The notes under the pieces are model-generated. The model saw nothing but the letters and a program-made list of their open reading frames with translations. It did no database searches and was not told the origin of the DNA. Shown one piece after another: positions 52,601 to 64,000 of a DNA stretch of 64,000 bases (the first letter of the stretch is position 1; the number at the start of each line of letters is the position of its first letter). This DNA comes from Sipunculus nudus (Eukaryota > Annelida > Sipuncula > Golfingiida > Sipunculidae). The stretch is from contig CM049318.1 of NCBI GenBank assembly GCA_026874595.1, forward strand, positions 10,645,241 to 10,709,240, given 5' to 3'. The position numbers were made by a program, and so were the translations under genes.

Positions 52601-55304
52601 TTATCCACAGAATCTATTATCTATAAATGAATATGCCAGAACAATTTTTCACATGGGTTCCGCCGCCACATTCGTTTACAAAGAACCCTAGAGAGCCTAG
52701 ACTGATCTTTCTGAAACCCAGAAAAACTAGAATATATATGTAGTCGCAAGAAACTGGGTGAATTGAGGCATGGATTGAGTGGTAAGGAGAAATAGAGTTA
52801 GATGTGTTACATATTAGCATGGATGTCTGCCACTTAAACATGATTGTAGGTGGCGCCACCTGTTATTTGAATGAGAAACTATTCAAGATGTATACACATG
52901 CATAATTTCAGGTGGAAAAGACAAAACACTGCTGAGATATGAGTGATTTATCCCACAGCAGACAAACAGATGGATGCTCTGCAAAAATGGTTGCAGATGG
53001 CCCCACCAGTTTCTTTATGATAAAGAGCTATGTGAGATCTAAACACATGCAAATTTTCAGGAAGATATGTCAAACCAGTCCTAAGATATATAAGCATGGA
53101 TGTCTGCAGCATGAACTGGAATCCTTTTATACACAGTGTGCACCTGTGCATCTTAGTGATTATACTTATAACCCATATCTCAGGAGTGGTTCATTGTACA
53201 TTCTGGTCTGAAATTTTGCATGTTCATCCATCTTGGTTAGTTTTCTTGTAGACCAGACAGGTGGCACCATCTTTATTCCAATTTTCATAGAATACATTGA
53301 TGCCCTTCTCCAGGAGTGGTTTACTGTATCGGCCTGAAATTTTGCCTGTACAATAATAAATAGATCTTACTCTTAGATACCTCCATCTTCTACACAAACC
53401 TGATAGCACCACCAACAATCATTTTTACGTGGCATCCATTCATAAATCTATTTTTAGTGAAAATTGCTTATTTTTCAGGAGTGTATAGATGTATCAGCCT
53501 GAAAATTTGCACATTTATCTGTTTTTTTTGTTATAGACTGGACACGTAGTTCCACCCCATTCCTCTTTCATAGAATACATTGATGCCCTTTTTATACACC
53601 GATCTATGACATATTATGTTATACCTATCGTCCATCTGTTGTCCATTAAATTTTAGTGTAACCACAATAACTAACTGGGGCTTTGATGGATTTTCACGAT
53701 ACTCACTATAACTACTAATCAATAGATTATCTTGCCAGAGATCGATTTCCAGCAAAATCCATGCATATTTAATGAGGTCAGAGGTCACCACACTTTGGAA
53801 GCACCGTGGTGACCAACCAAAAAATTTGCATGTCCATAGATCTTGGAATTTTTTTTTATTGTTTACAAGACAGATGGTGCAGCCCAAGTCAGTTTCTTCA
53901 TTAGGGATCCATCTGAAGATCTGTTTTTGGTGAAAATCACACATATCCACGAGTCATTCAATGTAACAGCCTGAAATGTTGCATGTCCACCCATCTTGGA
54001 TAGATTTTTCTAACACAAGGCAGTTGGGGCCACCTGCAATCACATGTTTGTAGAATACTCTCTGGCCTTAACTCAGGAGTGGTTTGATGTATCCGCTGAA
54101 AATTTTTCGTGAACAGCCATGTTGGATCACTTTCTCATACACAAGAAAGGTGGTGCCACCTACAATCATGTATTCATAAAACACATAATTTCACATGTTT
54201 ATCTCAGGAGATAATTAACATGTTAGGCCAAAAAAAAATAAAGGTATGGTTCTCAGGCACCGCCCGCATCAATTTTAAACCCCCGCATCAAAAATTTTTA
54301 TTTTGATTTTCAATAAAAACTTTCCAATTTTGAGCTAATGCCGCTCCGACATTTCTTTCAAGAAGGTAAAACCATACAATTTCCTTTGTTTTGTAGTGCT
54401 TTTACTTATTTAGCAAAATAAAACTGTTATTTTTATGCTTTTCCCTTATCATTTGACATTTTATCGGAACATACCAAAAAAATACCGCATTGATTTCTGA
54501 AAAAAAGTGCCTGAGAACCATACCTTTTTTTTATTTTGGCCTTACAGCTATTTGACAGTAACAGAGCCTGTCACAGTCAGTCTGTTCAGGCATAGCACTA
54601 ACCTTTCAAAACCAGGACTTTAATACTCGAAGTGATCTTCTTACACATGATGTTGTGGAATAATTGTGTTTGAATATCTTACTAGTGGTGAAGAGAAGGA
54701 AAAGACGGCAGGTGAACATGGATCGTCTGCGCAGCCAGGCCGCTACCCAGGGACCAGCCCCGACAGCAGCCTCAACCTCACCCACAGAGCGCTACGGCAC
54801 TATACATTCCCGCTACCGACACCTGTATCAAATACGCCGGTGTAATGGTGACGTCATCTCTCAGGTAAATTACGTCAGTAAACCTAATTTTACCAAGAGA
54901 TGTAAAAAATTTATTAGGGAAAATTGAAAATTTAAAGCCACGTTCAAGGGTTTCACCAGAGTTTTTCCTGGGACAAATTAAAATTGTTATGAAACCATCC
55001 TTTGATACTTAAAGTTAATATCCTGCTTTTAAATATAGTAAGTACAAACCGTGATAATATTAGACGTACAAGACAAATTAAAGGAGACACTCTTACTTAA
55101 ATTAGTATAATCCTCACTTCATCTCTCAAAATTTCACCAAGTTCACACAAAACTTATTGATATGTTTATGTATTTCAGAACTACATCCATGGCATGCAGA
55201 CACGTTTGTCTCCAGCCATGCGTAACTTTGTGTTGCGAGATAACGGTCAGCTTGAGCATGCCTCATCCCAGCATACGCAGCTTCCTGTCCACGTGGCCAG
55301 ATAA
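40484..55304 (+). CDS. TMEM198: TMEM198-family multi-pass membrane protein
   Basis: Four coding exons: 40484-40676, 41062-41628, 54686-54864, 55179-55304. The joined frame is 1065 nt, 354 codons plus stop, close to the ~360 residues I recall for vertebrate TMEM198. All introns are GT/AG and phases agree (1, 1, 0). The ATG has a strong context (ACCATGG). Exons 1-2 give the conserved CxMCxxFGxVYxFFGYRxFK start, about seven hydrophobic spans, and the QWRVT signature after the last span. Exons 3-4 give a basic cytosolic tail (RRKRRQVNM) and the conserved RCNGDVIS / YIHGMQT block. Known: TMEM198 is a membrane protein reported to promote Wnt/LRP6 signalling in vertebrates. Inferred: same family here, probably at the plasma membrane or endomembranes. 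Intron 2 is 13 kb and full of satellite DNA. Confidence 0.92.
41062..41628 (+). CDS. TMEM198: TMEM198 coding exon 2
   Basis: 567 nt from acceptor TTTCCAG to donor GAAG|GTTTGT. Completes GYRFFKAV and carries the membrane spans beginning VMFLTGFIFGSLVTYLICL through LGLWPLAALVGIIAQWRVT. The true start of the open region is at the acceptor, not at the GTG/ATG near 41082. The donor GTTTGT is weaker than the others. Confidence 0.92.
41629..42642. other. Start of TMEM198 intron 2
   Basis: About 1 kb of AT-rich intron between exon 2 and the satellite block. Short open frames only, nothing recognised. Confidence 0.6.
42643..51245. repeat. ~180-bp satellite with a 2,722-bp higher-order repeat
   Basis: Nearly 50 tandem monomers of about 180 bp (core GCCTGCAGATATTGGCCTGA, GGCAGATAATGACCAGTTAC, GTTGACCTACTTTTGACCG). 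Monomers differ from each other, but blocks of 15 recur almost identically with a period of 2,722 bp. Each block begins with TTTTTATGCCCCCGCC (42643, 44806, 47528, 50250) and ends in a distinct monomer containing CTTGATAATGACCC. Blocks 2 and 3 are full length; block 1 is shorter by about 560 bp; block 4 is cut at 51245. Near identity implies recent amplification. The repeated short open frames in it are not genes. Confidence 0.95.
51246..51895. repeat. Insertion interrupting the satellite
   Basis: Begins TTTTTAGCCCTCAGCTCATA and carries TGTCTGTCTGTCC tracts, then two diverged units about 290 bp apart (GATATCTCTAAAAGG at 51370, GATATCTCCAAAGG at 51662) with GGTGGCGCCACC between. Satellite sequence resumes after it. 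Confidence 0.7.
51896..52370. repeat. Distal end of the satellite-bearing element
   Basis: Two diverged monomers, the second with the CTTGATAATGACCC end type, are followed by a tail present twice (about 52235-52300 and 52305-52370): TTTGCCC-AGGCGGGG-CAT and CATCTAGTT. The tail contains the inverse of the header ATGCCCCCGCC, so the whole may be an element with imperfect inverted subterminal ends. Confidence 0.7.
52371..54222. repeat. Old degenerate repeats in TMEM198 intron 2
   Basis: Diverged units, spaced about 130 bp where clear, share CAGGAGTGGTT-A-TGTA, CCTGAAATTTTGCATGT and AGGTGGCACCA (for example near 53183, 53313, 54074, 54205). Unlike the satellite upstream, these are strongly diverged. 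No coding signature. Confidence 0.6.
54226..54541. mobile_element. 316-bp MITE with TTA target duplication (PIF/Harbinger-like)
   Basis: Starts GGCCAAAAAAAAATAAAGG and ends in its near-complement. The inverted ends run about 34 bp, including GGTATGGTTCTCAGGCAC against GTGCCTGAGAACCATACC. TTA flanks both sides (54223-54225 and 54542-54544). A 3-bp TTA target duplication with GGCC-type ends is the habit of PIF/Harbinger transposons. It has no coding capacity and lies 145 bp before exon 3. Confidence 0.8.
54686..54864 (+). CDS. TMEM198: TMEM198 coding exon 3
   Basis: 179 nt from acceptor TTACTAG to donor CAG|GTAAAT. Encodes VVKRRKRRQVNMDRLRSQ, a Pro/Ala/Ser/Thr-rich linker, and YQIRRCNGDVISQ, matching the family's cytosolic tail. 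The open frame extends both ways into intron. Confidence 0.88.
55179..55304 (+). CDS. TMEM198: TMEM198 coding exon 4 and stop
   Basis: 41 codons and TAA, acceptor TATTTCAG, phase 0. Starts NYIHGMQTRLSPAMRNFVLR and ends HVAR. The NYIHG block follows the family pattern directly after NGDVIS. Confidence 0.85.
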   Translation, partial: NYIHGMQTRLSPAMRNFVLRDNGQLEHASSQHTQLPVHVAR

Positions 55305-55953
55305 TAATCCAGGTGACTCATGAACGCAGCTTAACTAATGTAAAAATCAAGCTTTCAACTAGTCACATAAGCAAGTCAGAATTTGCTTCATTGGTTTCCA
55401 CTCTGGCCATGCAGGTAGTTAAAGTATGTTCAAGTCATACTTGTTTGTCAAAATTTTTTTAGGTGTGTGAATGAATAAGACGGTAAGATGCTAGTTTCAC
55501 TGCCCAGGATTTTCGAATTAAGGTCACCAAGGTCAAGGTCATACAGACCCAGATTTCAGCTCTGTGAAGGTCATTATTTAGTTCCAGATTGTAGATCATA
55601 TTGACCAACTTACAACAGGCAGATCGGACTGACCTACATTCAGAATTTAAGGTTTTGTTGACCTATATTGCCAGTATTGGCATGTCAGTTTCTAGGTCAC
55701 CCTAGCTCAATTTTAGAATTGATGGTTGAGAATTATGACTGGTTTGCCCCAGTATAGGCCATGTTTGTGAAATCTAGGTCCTAGATTTTTTGGTGCTGAA
55801 AAGATTTGTGACCTAAATTAGGATAAAAGATCATGTCCTTGGAATTAACCTGTTGTCAAAAAAAATCTTTTGAGATTATTTTATGGCAAACAAAACTAAG
55901 AAGCTGTAAAACTGTGTGGATATATATAATTATATATATATATATATATATAT
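55305..55953. other. TMEM198 3' UTR / flank
   Basis: Presumed 3' UTR, rich in GGTCA/TGACC words (many near 55510-55710), ending in an (AT)n tract at 55925-55953. No clear polyadenylation signal was identified. Confidence 0.4.
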
Positions 55954-57497
55954 TGTCACAGTGGAGATTACAATCCAGTTGGATTGGAAATTCCACTAGG
56001 TGAGATCACAATTGGGATCTCCCCTAGGAGCGATCACAATTGGGATCTCAACTGGCTTGAGCCCAGCAGAAATCACAATTGTAATCTCCCCTAGGAGAAA
56101 TTAAAATTCCATTAAGGCAATTTCCAATCCTGCTAGGTGAATTTGAAATCCTGTCAGGACAAATGGTACCAGATTCGGTCTAAGAATACAACAAGATTTT
56201 CACAAAAAAAGTTTTTTATCAGCTAATGTATTTCAGTTTAATGAAATATGGGCAAAATCACTCAGTTCTGCTGAAAATTTGTTGCCAATTTTCACCGTTC
56301 AAATGATAACAAAACATTTGAATAACTGACTCCACATTATTTTATAATAAACATATAAGTAAAATGGTAACATAGCACAATAGAAAAAATTGTTTACTTG
56401 AAGCATTTTCAATATTTGATGTAATTATACTATAAAAACTTTAATATTCTATATATCTCATATCTCAGAGAAATTATTGAAACACAGATGTTAATGGCAG
56501 GTTGCAATAATTAATCTTAATAATGTTTACATGTTTGCAATGTGTAATACTTGGTTCACTTATATAATATTATATAGTTTAATAATATATACTATGAATG
56601 CCACCAAAATACCAATAGGATAATCATTTAAAAGTAAATAGATATAAGCAAAAGGTACTTCTGATTTTATATGTCACCATTTTGACCAACAGTTAAGTAA
56701 TAGTCCTAATATTCACAAAGATCAATGCTGATCAAAACAAATGTAATTAAGCAGTTGAAACAAGCAACATAAAAAGCATTAACTCACTACTGACTCAGTG
56801 TGGTCATGCAGTTAATGAGTACATAAAGAGTACTTTGAAGGTTAAATTAGGCAAGTTATTATTGGGCCATAACTATGAGATAAATGAAACTTACCAATAC
56901 CAGTTATTCATATTTCATGTTTCTAAAATATTTTAGTGTAATTTGTAATATATAAATAATAAATTATATAGCCTAGTAATTGTAATGTACATTCATGTAT
57001 TAATAATTGAAAACTAGATTTATATAAACATATACATAACTAAATACCAGTATAATATATACATGGGCAACATAACTGCCCATTTCATGAAATGGGCAGT
57101 GTCACATTTCCGGCATAACATTATCTAAACACAGTTTATTGTAAGAATTCTTTTGACTAATTGTATTTGTGAATGCATTTACATTATACTTGTTAAAAAT
57201 CTTATTATTATTAAATCACTATTCATTCAAAAGTTTCCATGAATTTACATAATCATGAATTGTGACAGGATATTCAGCAGGATTTTGATTTCTCCTAGTA
57301 GAGTTTATGATTGTGATTTCAACTAGACTCAAGCCAGACGAGATCCCAATTGTGAGAGGATATTCAGTGGGATTTTAATTTCGCCTAGGAGAGATTACAG
57401 TTGTGATTTCCACTAGGCTAAAGCTAGTGGAGATCCCAATTGTGATCTCTCTTAGTGGAATTTCCAATCCCACTGGATTGTATTCTCCACTGTGACA
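55954..57497. mobile_element. 1.54-kb inverted-repeat transposon without coding capacity
   Basis: The left end TGTCACAGTGGAGA and the right end match as inverted repeats for roughly 75 bp closely and more loosely for about 200 bp. Inside the arms a motif recurs (GATCACAATTGGGATCTC and variants, with CCTAGGAG and TCCACTAG). The core is AT-rich with no open frame of note. TAT stands on both sides, but the AT-rich flank makes the target duplication uncertain. Superfamily not assigned. Confidence 0.75.
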
Positions 57498-58808
57498 TAT
57501 GTATATACACAGTGAAATCCAAGGTTACTGTAACAGGCTTAGTATTGTACTTCAAGCATGACCTTGAACTTGAAGGTTTGACCTTGGTGATCAGGTTTCA
57601 ATAATGTATGTTTATTAGCATTTTTGTCCACAAGATTACTGGCTTTTCCAGGTAAGGTGTTTTCTTAATGGGACAGATTTTACCTGTATGAAAGAGATCA
57701 CATATATACATAATTATCTGGTATCATTGTACTCATTGTCCAAAGGTTTTATTCATGATGTGAATAGTAGTATGTATATAGAAAATATGTATAAAAGGTA
57801 TTTTGCTGATGTGGTGAAAATTCTGTCCTGGTTCATCGTGTGTGCATGATCATAGTTTTAGTGATTTTATCATTCTATGCTCATAACATAACTGCAATAC
57901 AGTTATATATCTATTTATATAATAACAGATCTTGCTTGCTCAGGACGTACTCCTAGGATATAAAACACATGTACATTTATACCTAAAGGTATTAACATAC
58001 TATAAAGCTGTTTAGCAAGAAATAGTAACACCATACCTGCAACCGCTGTGAGATCAATATATATAATTACCGTATATATATAATTTTCTGCTGTCTGTGT
58101 ATCTAGATTTTAGTCCCTGATCTTTAATGATACATTTACCGAGTTTTCTTATCTGCCTGTTAAGAATTGGTTATAGTTTTTGATGCTGGTCCCCATGTTT
58201 GGCCAGTCATTATCAGGTCTGGTTAACAGCATCTGTGTTGCTCTCTTGAAGGAAATAGGCTGAGCATTGTGTGAGTGTTTGTGTGTGTGTATAAATGTAC
58301 ACATGGTTCTGACAGGGATTGAAAGTAATAACTGATTGGAGCTTCATTTTGGGATTCTTTCTTTAAGACAGTAGTTGTTATTAATTATGTAACAAAGTGT
58401 AAAAAATATTTTGTTCACTGATGTCAGGAGTAGGCATATGCCGTGTTGGCTGGTAGTATTGAATTTTACATGCTTCAAGCAAGTTAACAGCTGACGCTCT
58501 CAATGTGAGTCCAGAGTGCAACACACTGAAACCTATATATAGCTGTAAATAGTTTGATTTCAGTGTTGCCAGGAATAATGAAATTTAGAGGTTGATTGTC
58601 ACTCCAGTCCGTTAGTTCATGGAGTAATTATGAAGTATAAACAGATGTTAGAAATTGAACATTATTCAGAGATTTTTTTAGCCAATTTACTGATTATACT
58701 CTGCTCTCATATTTTTACTCCATTTAAGTATTTGTAGTGCATATTGACTCGTAGGTGCAAGTAGTGAGTGGTGCCTCTGTGTTACATGAGTTTAGCCTGA
58801 TCTCATTT

Positions 58809-58955
58809 GTTTCCATGGCCACATGTACCTTTTCCCTTAACAACCATTATTGGTCTCCATAGCAACCATTGTTTACCATTACAACAGACAGTGGTCTCCA
58901 TAGGAACATGGTGTCTGCACCATTTTGTTGAATCAGGAGCCTGTTTCTATGGCAA
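58809..58955. promoter_or_regulatory. Cluster of X-box-like words
   Basis: GTTTCCATGGCCAC (58809), GGTCTCCATAGCAACC (58852), GTTTACCATTACAAC (58871), GGTCTCCATAGGAAC (58893) and GTTTCTATGGCAAA (58942). They resemble RFX-type X-boxes (GTNRCC..RGYAAC), though none is a perfect match. They could be a degenerate 40-bp repeat instead. Confidence 0.3.
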
Positions 58956-59874
58956 ATATAGCTTAAACTAATAATTCAAGTATTTGGCTTTATTATTGAT
59001 TAAATGATTTATATCACCTGCAGGGGGTCCGTATAAAAAGTTATTTATTAATAACATGAAATAACTCCACAAACTCATATGTATGCCTGTTTAAACAAAT
59101 GCTAAGTACAGCAATGCCAGAATTATATTAGTTTGTATTTCCTGGCTTAAAATATATTTTGCTTTGATTAAAATTTATTGTATAGTTTTCAATATTTGTC
59201 TAGATCAAGTGATGTTCAGTGTTTCAAATTGCAGGATAGTTAATATTATTATATCATTATATAAAACCCAAGATAATAAAAAATCTAATTTTTTTAAATA
59301 AAAGATATGAATACACAGGAAATTTCAAATACTCAGGTTTCTAATACAGGATATCCAGCTATAGAGGATCATTTGATGTAATTTTTCACAAATTAATATT
59401 ACATGGTCGTTCTTAGGCATGTCATAAGTTTGTATACAAGAGTGTATGATACACTTGCAGATTTTATTTCAGTCATATCTTAATTTGTTAATTTTCTGCA
59501 TATCACCATTAAAAAACATTTAAGATATATTTTGTGAGCAAGTGAACTATAGGTGTAATCAGTCCAGTTTTAGTCATGTTTGCTAACAGCCCACAAGAAG
59601 GCAGAGCAGTTCCATTTTATTGTAGAGGATTAACATTATGAGGGGTTACACATACCATAATGTGTGTAGCTCTTAGGGTGTGGTTAGCTGTTTAGTCTAG
59701 TCCCACACTGGGATGTGAGTACGCAGCTGACATCTGTCAGTTTCCTATTTGTGAGCATCTTGCTTTGGGAACTCTGTACATTTTAATTTTGAAAAAAAAA
59801 AACTGTCAACTATGGTTCTTGTTTATCTAACCAAGCTCTTAAAGGCAAAAATAGGTGAACCATGGCTATATAAA

Positions 59875-59980
59875 CTGTAGGCTTACCACAAGGCGTCACT
59901 ACTGTAGGCCTTCCATAAGGTGTCACTATTGTAGGCTTCTCATAAGGTGTCACTACTGTAGGCTTACTACCAAGTCATGA
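59875..59980. repeat. Minisatellite, ~28-bp unit
   Basis: About 3.5 copies of CTGTAGGCTTACCATAAGG followed by TGTCACTA, with few differences. Confidence 0.8.
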
Positions 59981-62900
59981 CGTGTTTCCATCAACCATAA
60001 CTATGACCTTTTTCTTGTGTGGAGGTTGTGAGACGGGCTATAATGCATTAATAACCAAGACCCCAAAACCAGAATACATGTCGTGCTTCTCTCATATACT
60101 CAAAATTACTCAAGTGGACAGCTGCAAAGATGTATAAAATATTTCATGAGATGTAATAGTTACTGATGTCATAGAATGATATTGCCATGTATCAGTAACA
60201 CGCCTGCAGGTATTCATACATATCTGGCGGGGGAAGAGTGGCATGTTTACTGAAGGCTAACAGGGTATTAGAAAAACTGATTTACAAAAATGATTAATGT
60301 ATTTAGAGCAAGGAGGATCACATGCATTGTAGATGTATGTAGACTTCACCAGGTTGTTAAACATGGGTAGTAAAGGGTTAATTTATGTATGAACAGCAAG
60401 GATGAGGATTATGAAGATTAAAGGATTAACATATGTAGATCAAGAGGCCCGCCATGAGCATAAACAGGTTCTTTAAACAGGCCTGGGTTTTCTTGGTTAA
60501 ACTTAAATGTAGTTTGAAAAAAATTGGGGTAACAAGCTATGAACAGGTAATGCATTAAGCTAAGAATATGCACAGAATGAGGATATGGCATGCAGAATGC
60601 AGGTAAAAATCATATTGATCATATAAATAATGAGATTCCATATGTGCACATACAGTAAAATGAAACGCTACATTTGGTGATTTTGCCAGATCCACAATGC
60701 ATACCTGATGTGATGGAGAGACAAATATGGCATGCTACCATACATATGAAAACTCTCAATATGTTCCACATTCCTCATATTTCTAAGCATTTCACATTGT
60801 GTGTGGAAAATTAGTGTTATGCTGTAAAATCTGAATTTTGTCCATGCAGTCATGATCAGAACAGGACTAGCATTTTAAGGAAAACATAGCAATATCATTC
60901 AGATATACCAAGTGTTGAATCAAAACTAGTCAAATTTTGAAGGAGTGGAATGGATACACACAAATGGGTAAGAGCTGACCAAAAGCTTTTACTATATTCA
61001 CATCTTTAGTGTTGGCTCCTGCCTTTGTCGTCGGGCATGAATAAGGTATATGTAGCTTTTTACTTTCATATGTGATAATTATTAACCTTTATCATTTTGT
61101 CTGTAATTTTTATCTGTGGTTAACTCTGTAGATTTTGTGTTTTCCATATTGGCAGCATAGAACAGCAGCTTACAGTGAGATTTAACTTTTTATGATGAAT
61201 ATGCAGATATGACTATACATGTTTTTTGTTAGGTATTTCCCCTATACTCCTATTACACATACAAACACATGTATATATATGTCAGCAATATGTGAGTTTG
61301 AATTCCCACCTTATCCTGTGGACAGGGTAGACATGAATCACTATATTATACACTTGCAGTGTTTCAGGGCCGCCATGGTATTACTATATAATATATGGCC
61401 AGGTGAAGATTGACACCTACAACTTTTGATGGCATTTAAAAGTCTTTTAAAGCATTTAAAGACAAACACGAGTGTAGCTATACACCCATCCACAGCACAG
61501 TGACGTTAGACTTACTGCTGGATTGAGGGAAATTTTACATGATAGCCGCCTGATAACTGTCATAACAAACCAGGGCAAGATAGCCATTCAGGGAACTAGA
61601 AATTTGACAGATGAGCCATAAATAATTGTAACTTCTACTGCTGAAGGGCACCTATTTTTGTCAAAAGCTACTGAAATTTTTGCACAGTCAAATTCAATAA
61701 AGAAAAATAGTTAATTTTCAAAGTAAATACGATTTTCAATTTATTACAGAATTGAAACTGATTGAGAATGTACAGTAGGTAACTTCTATACCATGAACAT
61801 CATGTTATTGGCTGAATTATAGGAATCTGTAAATTTGTATTAAAGAGAATTTTCAGTTTAAATTATTACTGTTTTACCAGTTTGGAACAAGATGAGTCCT
61901 TTCAAACAAATAAAATAAGAATATTTCAAAACCTCTACCATTTTTGGCCCCTATTTTCACAAACTGAGAAATCATTGGGCGGGTTTTTGTTTGAATGGGT
62001 TGTTTTCTGTTTTAAATACTTTTAATACAGTTTTTTAAGTTATTTTTACTTCAGAATTCTGATATATTTATGAATGTTATTTCCATGGCAGGCCTCCTGT
62101 GAAACAAAATTAAAACATATTAAATAAGAGTAAGATCTTATCAAGAAGATAATCCACACTAATATTTTAGGCAAAGTGTATTATATTTAATATTTATGAA
62201 ATCCGCAGTCGTGGTATGGTTAAATATTCTACTAACTTTTACAAGCTTTTCTGGATAATGCTGTTCATTTAACACATTTGTATTTTTCAGAGAAATAAGG
62301 ATATATTTATGGAGAATGTTGTTGTTATATGATAGTTTAAGGTTTAGGTTTGAATTAATAGGGTTTTGTATATATTCATACTGAGAGAATAGGAAATTTT
62401 AACGTGTTCTGCATCAGTTATTTAAGCACATGAATTATCACAAATACAGCCACTGTATGCCTAAAAGAAGTTTATCGAACAGGATGGTGAAAAATAATAT
62501 AGTTCAAATAAGAGATGCGCAATAATATTTCCTAACTGGGAATCAAACCAAGATCAAACACTTTCTGAGTGAACGCACTGCCTGTTGACCCATCAAGGTT
62601 ATACAGCCTTCTGTATATATACTGTCACATCCTCTTCAGACGGAAACAGAAATTTTATTTTTCACCATGGAAAGCTTTCACCTAAAACCTGCAGTAAAAA
62701 ATACTGAACTTTATGTTTCCAAAGTCCTGCTATTAGTAAGCCAGGGGTTTTGTTCATTAGCGTATCCACCTCCACCCTCTCTGAACACCCCCTGTTGTAC
62801 ATGATATATTTTACCTGTATTTATTGCCGCTGTACATTTCTGTACCAAAGTGTATTCATTCACGTCGTCTTTTGGTTATTTTCCATTCCTCAGCGTTTTG

Positions 62901-63419
62901 TTAATCATGTGCGTATCATGTTGTACCAGAGCGATTCTCTCTGCTGTATATCAGGAGACTTACAGTATTTGTCCGTTACTACTTCCGCTTAGTATAATGA
63001 TTGTGAACGTTCCCACATTGTTAAGTAGCTTACTGTTCTTGTTACACTGGAAGTATTAGGGATTCATTCAGGCCAACAGACAAGCAGTGACAATCGGTCT
63101 CTTTAACATACATTTGCATTTTGAATCATACCAGGGGAGTTCACTGTGGAACTGCCTTTACCAGTTTGATGAGCTAGAGTAAGTAACTGTTGTGTAGCAC
63201 CTTGTCATTGAATCTGAAGATTCCCTGTTTTGGTGAATTTTGGGTGTGGACAATCAGGGCATGGATTCTATGGTTGAGATTATATATATGTGCACTAAGC
63301 CTAAGAATGATGTGATCTTCACTGTAACCCAGATATGGATGTGGACTACAGTTGACATATTGGGGATGTGCCGTGTTGATGAGAGCATTGGGGCTTGTGG
63401 TCTTCTGTTAGAGAATAAA

Positions 63420-63880
63420 GTCACTCGGAGTTTGTGCTCTTTACAAGGAAGATCATGGGGTGTGCACTTTATTGAAGAATCTTGGGTTGTGCACTCAAAA
63501 GAGAATCTTGGGATGTGCACTGTACTGAATAATCTTGCGGTGTGCACTGTATTGAAGAATCTTTGGATCTGCACTCAAAAGAGAACCTTGAGGTGTGCAC
63601 TGTATCACAGAATCTTGCGGTGTGTACTCAAAAGAGAACCTTGGGGTGTGCACTGTATTGAAGAATATTGGGGTGACCGTGTGCCCTCAAAACAGAATAC
63701 AGGGGTGTGCAATGTGTGAATCTAGGGATGTGCACGATGTCTGAGAATCTTGGAGTGTACATTCTTTTGAAAAAAATTGGCAAGAGTATTCTGGTATATT
63801 TTATTGTGGAAAATCTTGGGTGTTCCCTGTAGTTGAGAATGTTTTTGTCTGTACAATGGTTTGAGAATCTGGGTTTGTGC
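63420..63880. repeat. Minisatellite, ~27-bp unit
   Basis: TGTGCACT recurs at 63461, 63488, 63514, 63541, 63568 (variant), 63593 and 63646, spaced 25-28 bp, in a unit like GAATCTTGGGGTGTGCACTG. Because 27 is divisible by three, a 159-codon plus-strand frame (63240-63719) stays open. This is best read as a repeat artefact. Confidence 0.85.
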
Positions 63881-64000
63881 CATATAGCAGGGAGTCAGGG
63901 GTAGACACCTGTAAGGTATAACTAACAGGCTGTCCTTAGTGTATTAAAAGAATTGTATGTTAAGGAAAGAACATATATATTGTCCATCACCTCAAGGAAG

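Larger units (their letters stand above)
57498..63200. other. Long stretch without recognised genes
   Basis: AT-rich intergenic or UTR sequence. Open frames are short and lack family signatures or splice context. Two small items inside are listed separately (58,809 and 59,875). Confidence 0.5.

Overview
This window is a piece of an AT-rich animal nuclear genome. The evidence is split genes with GT/AG introns, long (AT)n and (CT)n microsatellites, several classes of eukaryotic transposons, and two multi-exon genes of animal type. The dispersed repeats (elements headed ATGCCCCCGCC, palindromic GGTGGCGCCACC blocks, CGGACGGACG tracts) are of a kind I associate with marine lophotrochozoans such as bivalves. 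I cannot fix the species or even the phylum.

Layout. (1) About 331-13,896, minus strand: a gene for a predicted single-pass membrane protein with a signal peptide, two C-type lectin-like domains (CTLDs), a short Ser/Thr-rich stalk, a transmembrane exon and a cytoplasmic tail. It runs off the left edge. Its long intron at 2.05-6.25 kb holds an imperfect inverted repeat. (2) 9.2-18.85 kb: a larger inverted repeat around a 1.7 kb spacer. One arm carries the first CTLD exon of the gene and the other carries a dead copy of that exon. A 5'-truncated LINE with a 9-bp target duplication sits in the left arm, and the right arm preserves the empty site. (3) 18.9-24.8 kb: mostly no genes, with one orphan signal-peptide-like first exon (20,036) and a broken L1-like LINE on the minus strand. 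(4) 24,779-33,120: a complete but decayed Ty3/gypsy-type LTR retrotransposon on the minus strand. Its integrase lies upstream of the reverse transcriptase (Gmr1-like order), and a 2.1 kb tandem-repeat element with short inverted ends has split the RT. (5) 33-40.4 kb: LINE fragments, a possible promoter and non-coding first exon near 36.2 kb, and a duplicated segment matching the start of the next gene. (6) 40,484-55,304, plus strand: a TMEM198-family gene in four coding exons (354 residues). Its 13 kb second intron is filled by a ~180-bp satellite organised into a 2,722-bp higher-order repeat, then older repeats and a small TTA-flanked MITE. (7) 55.3-64 kb: a 1.54 kb inverted-repeat element, two minisatellites and otherwise featureless DNA.

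The two genes show no functional link. What stands out is structural: two inverted duplications in or around the lectin gene, a young higher-order satellite inside an intron, and nested insertions whose order can be read from the sequence. All exon models come from reading frames, splice signals and phase agreement by eye. No alignment, search or transcript evidence was available.
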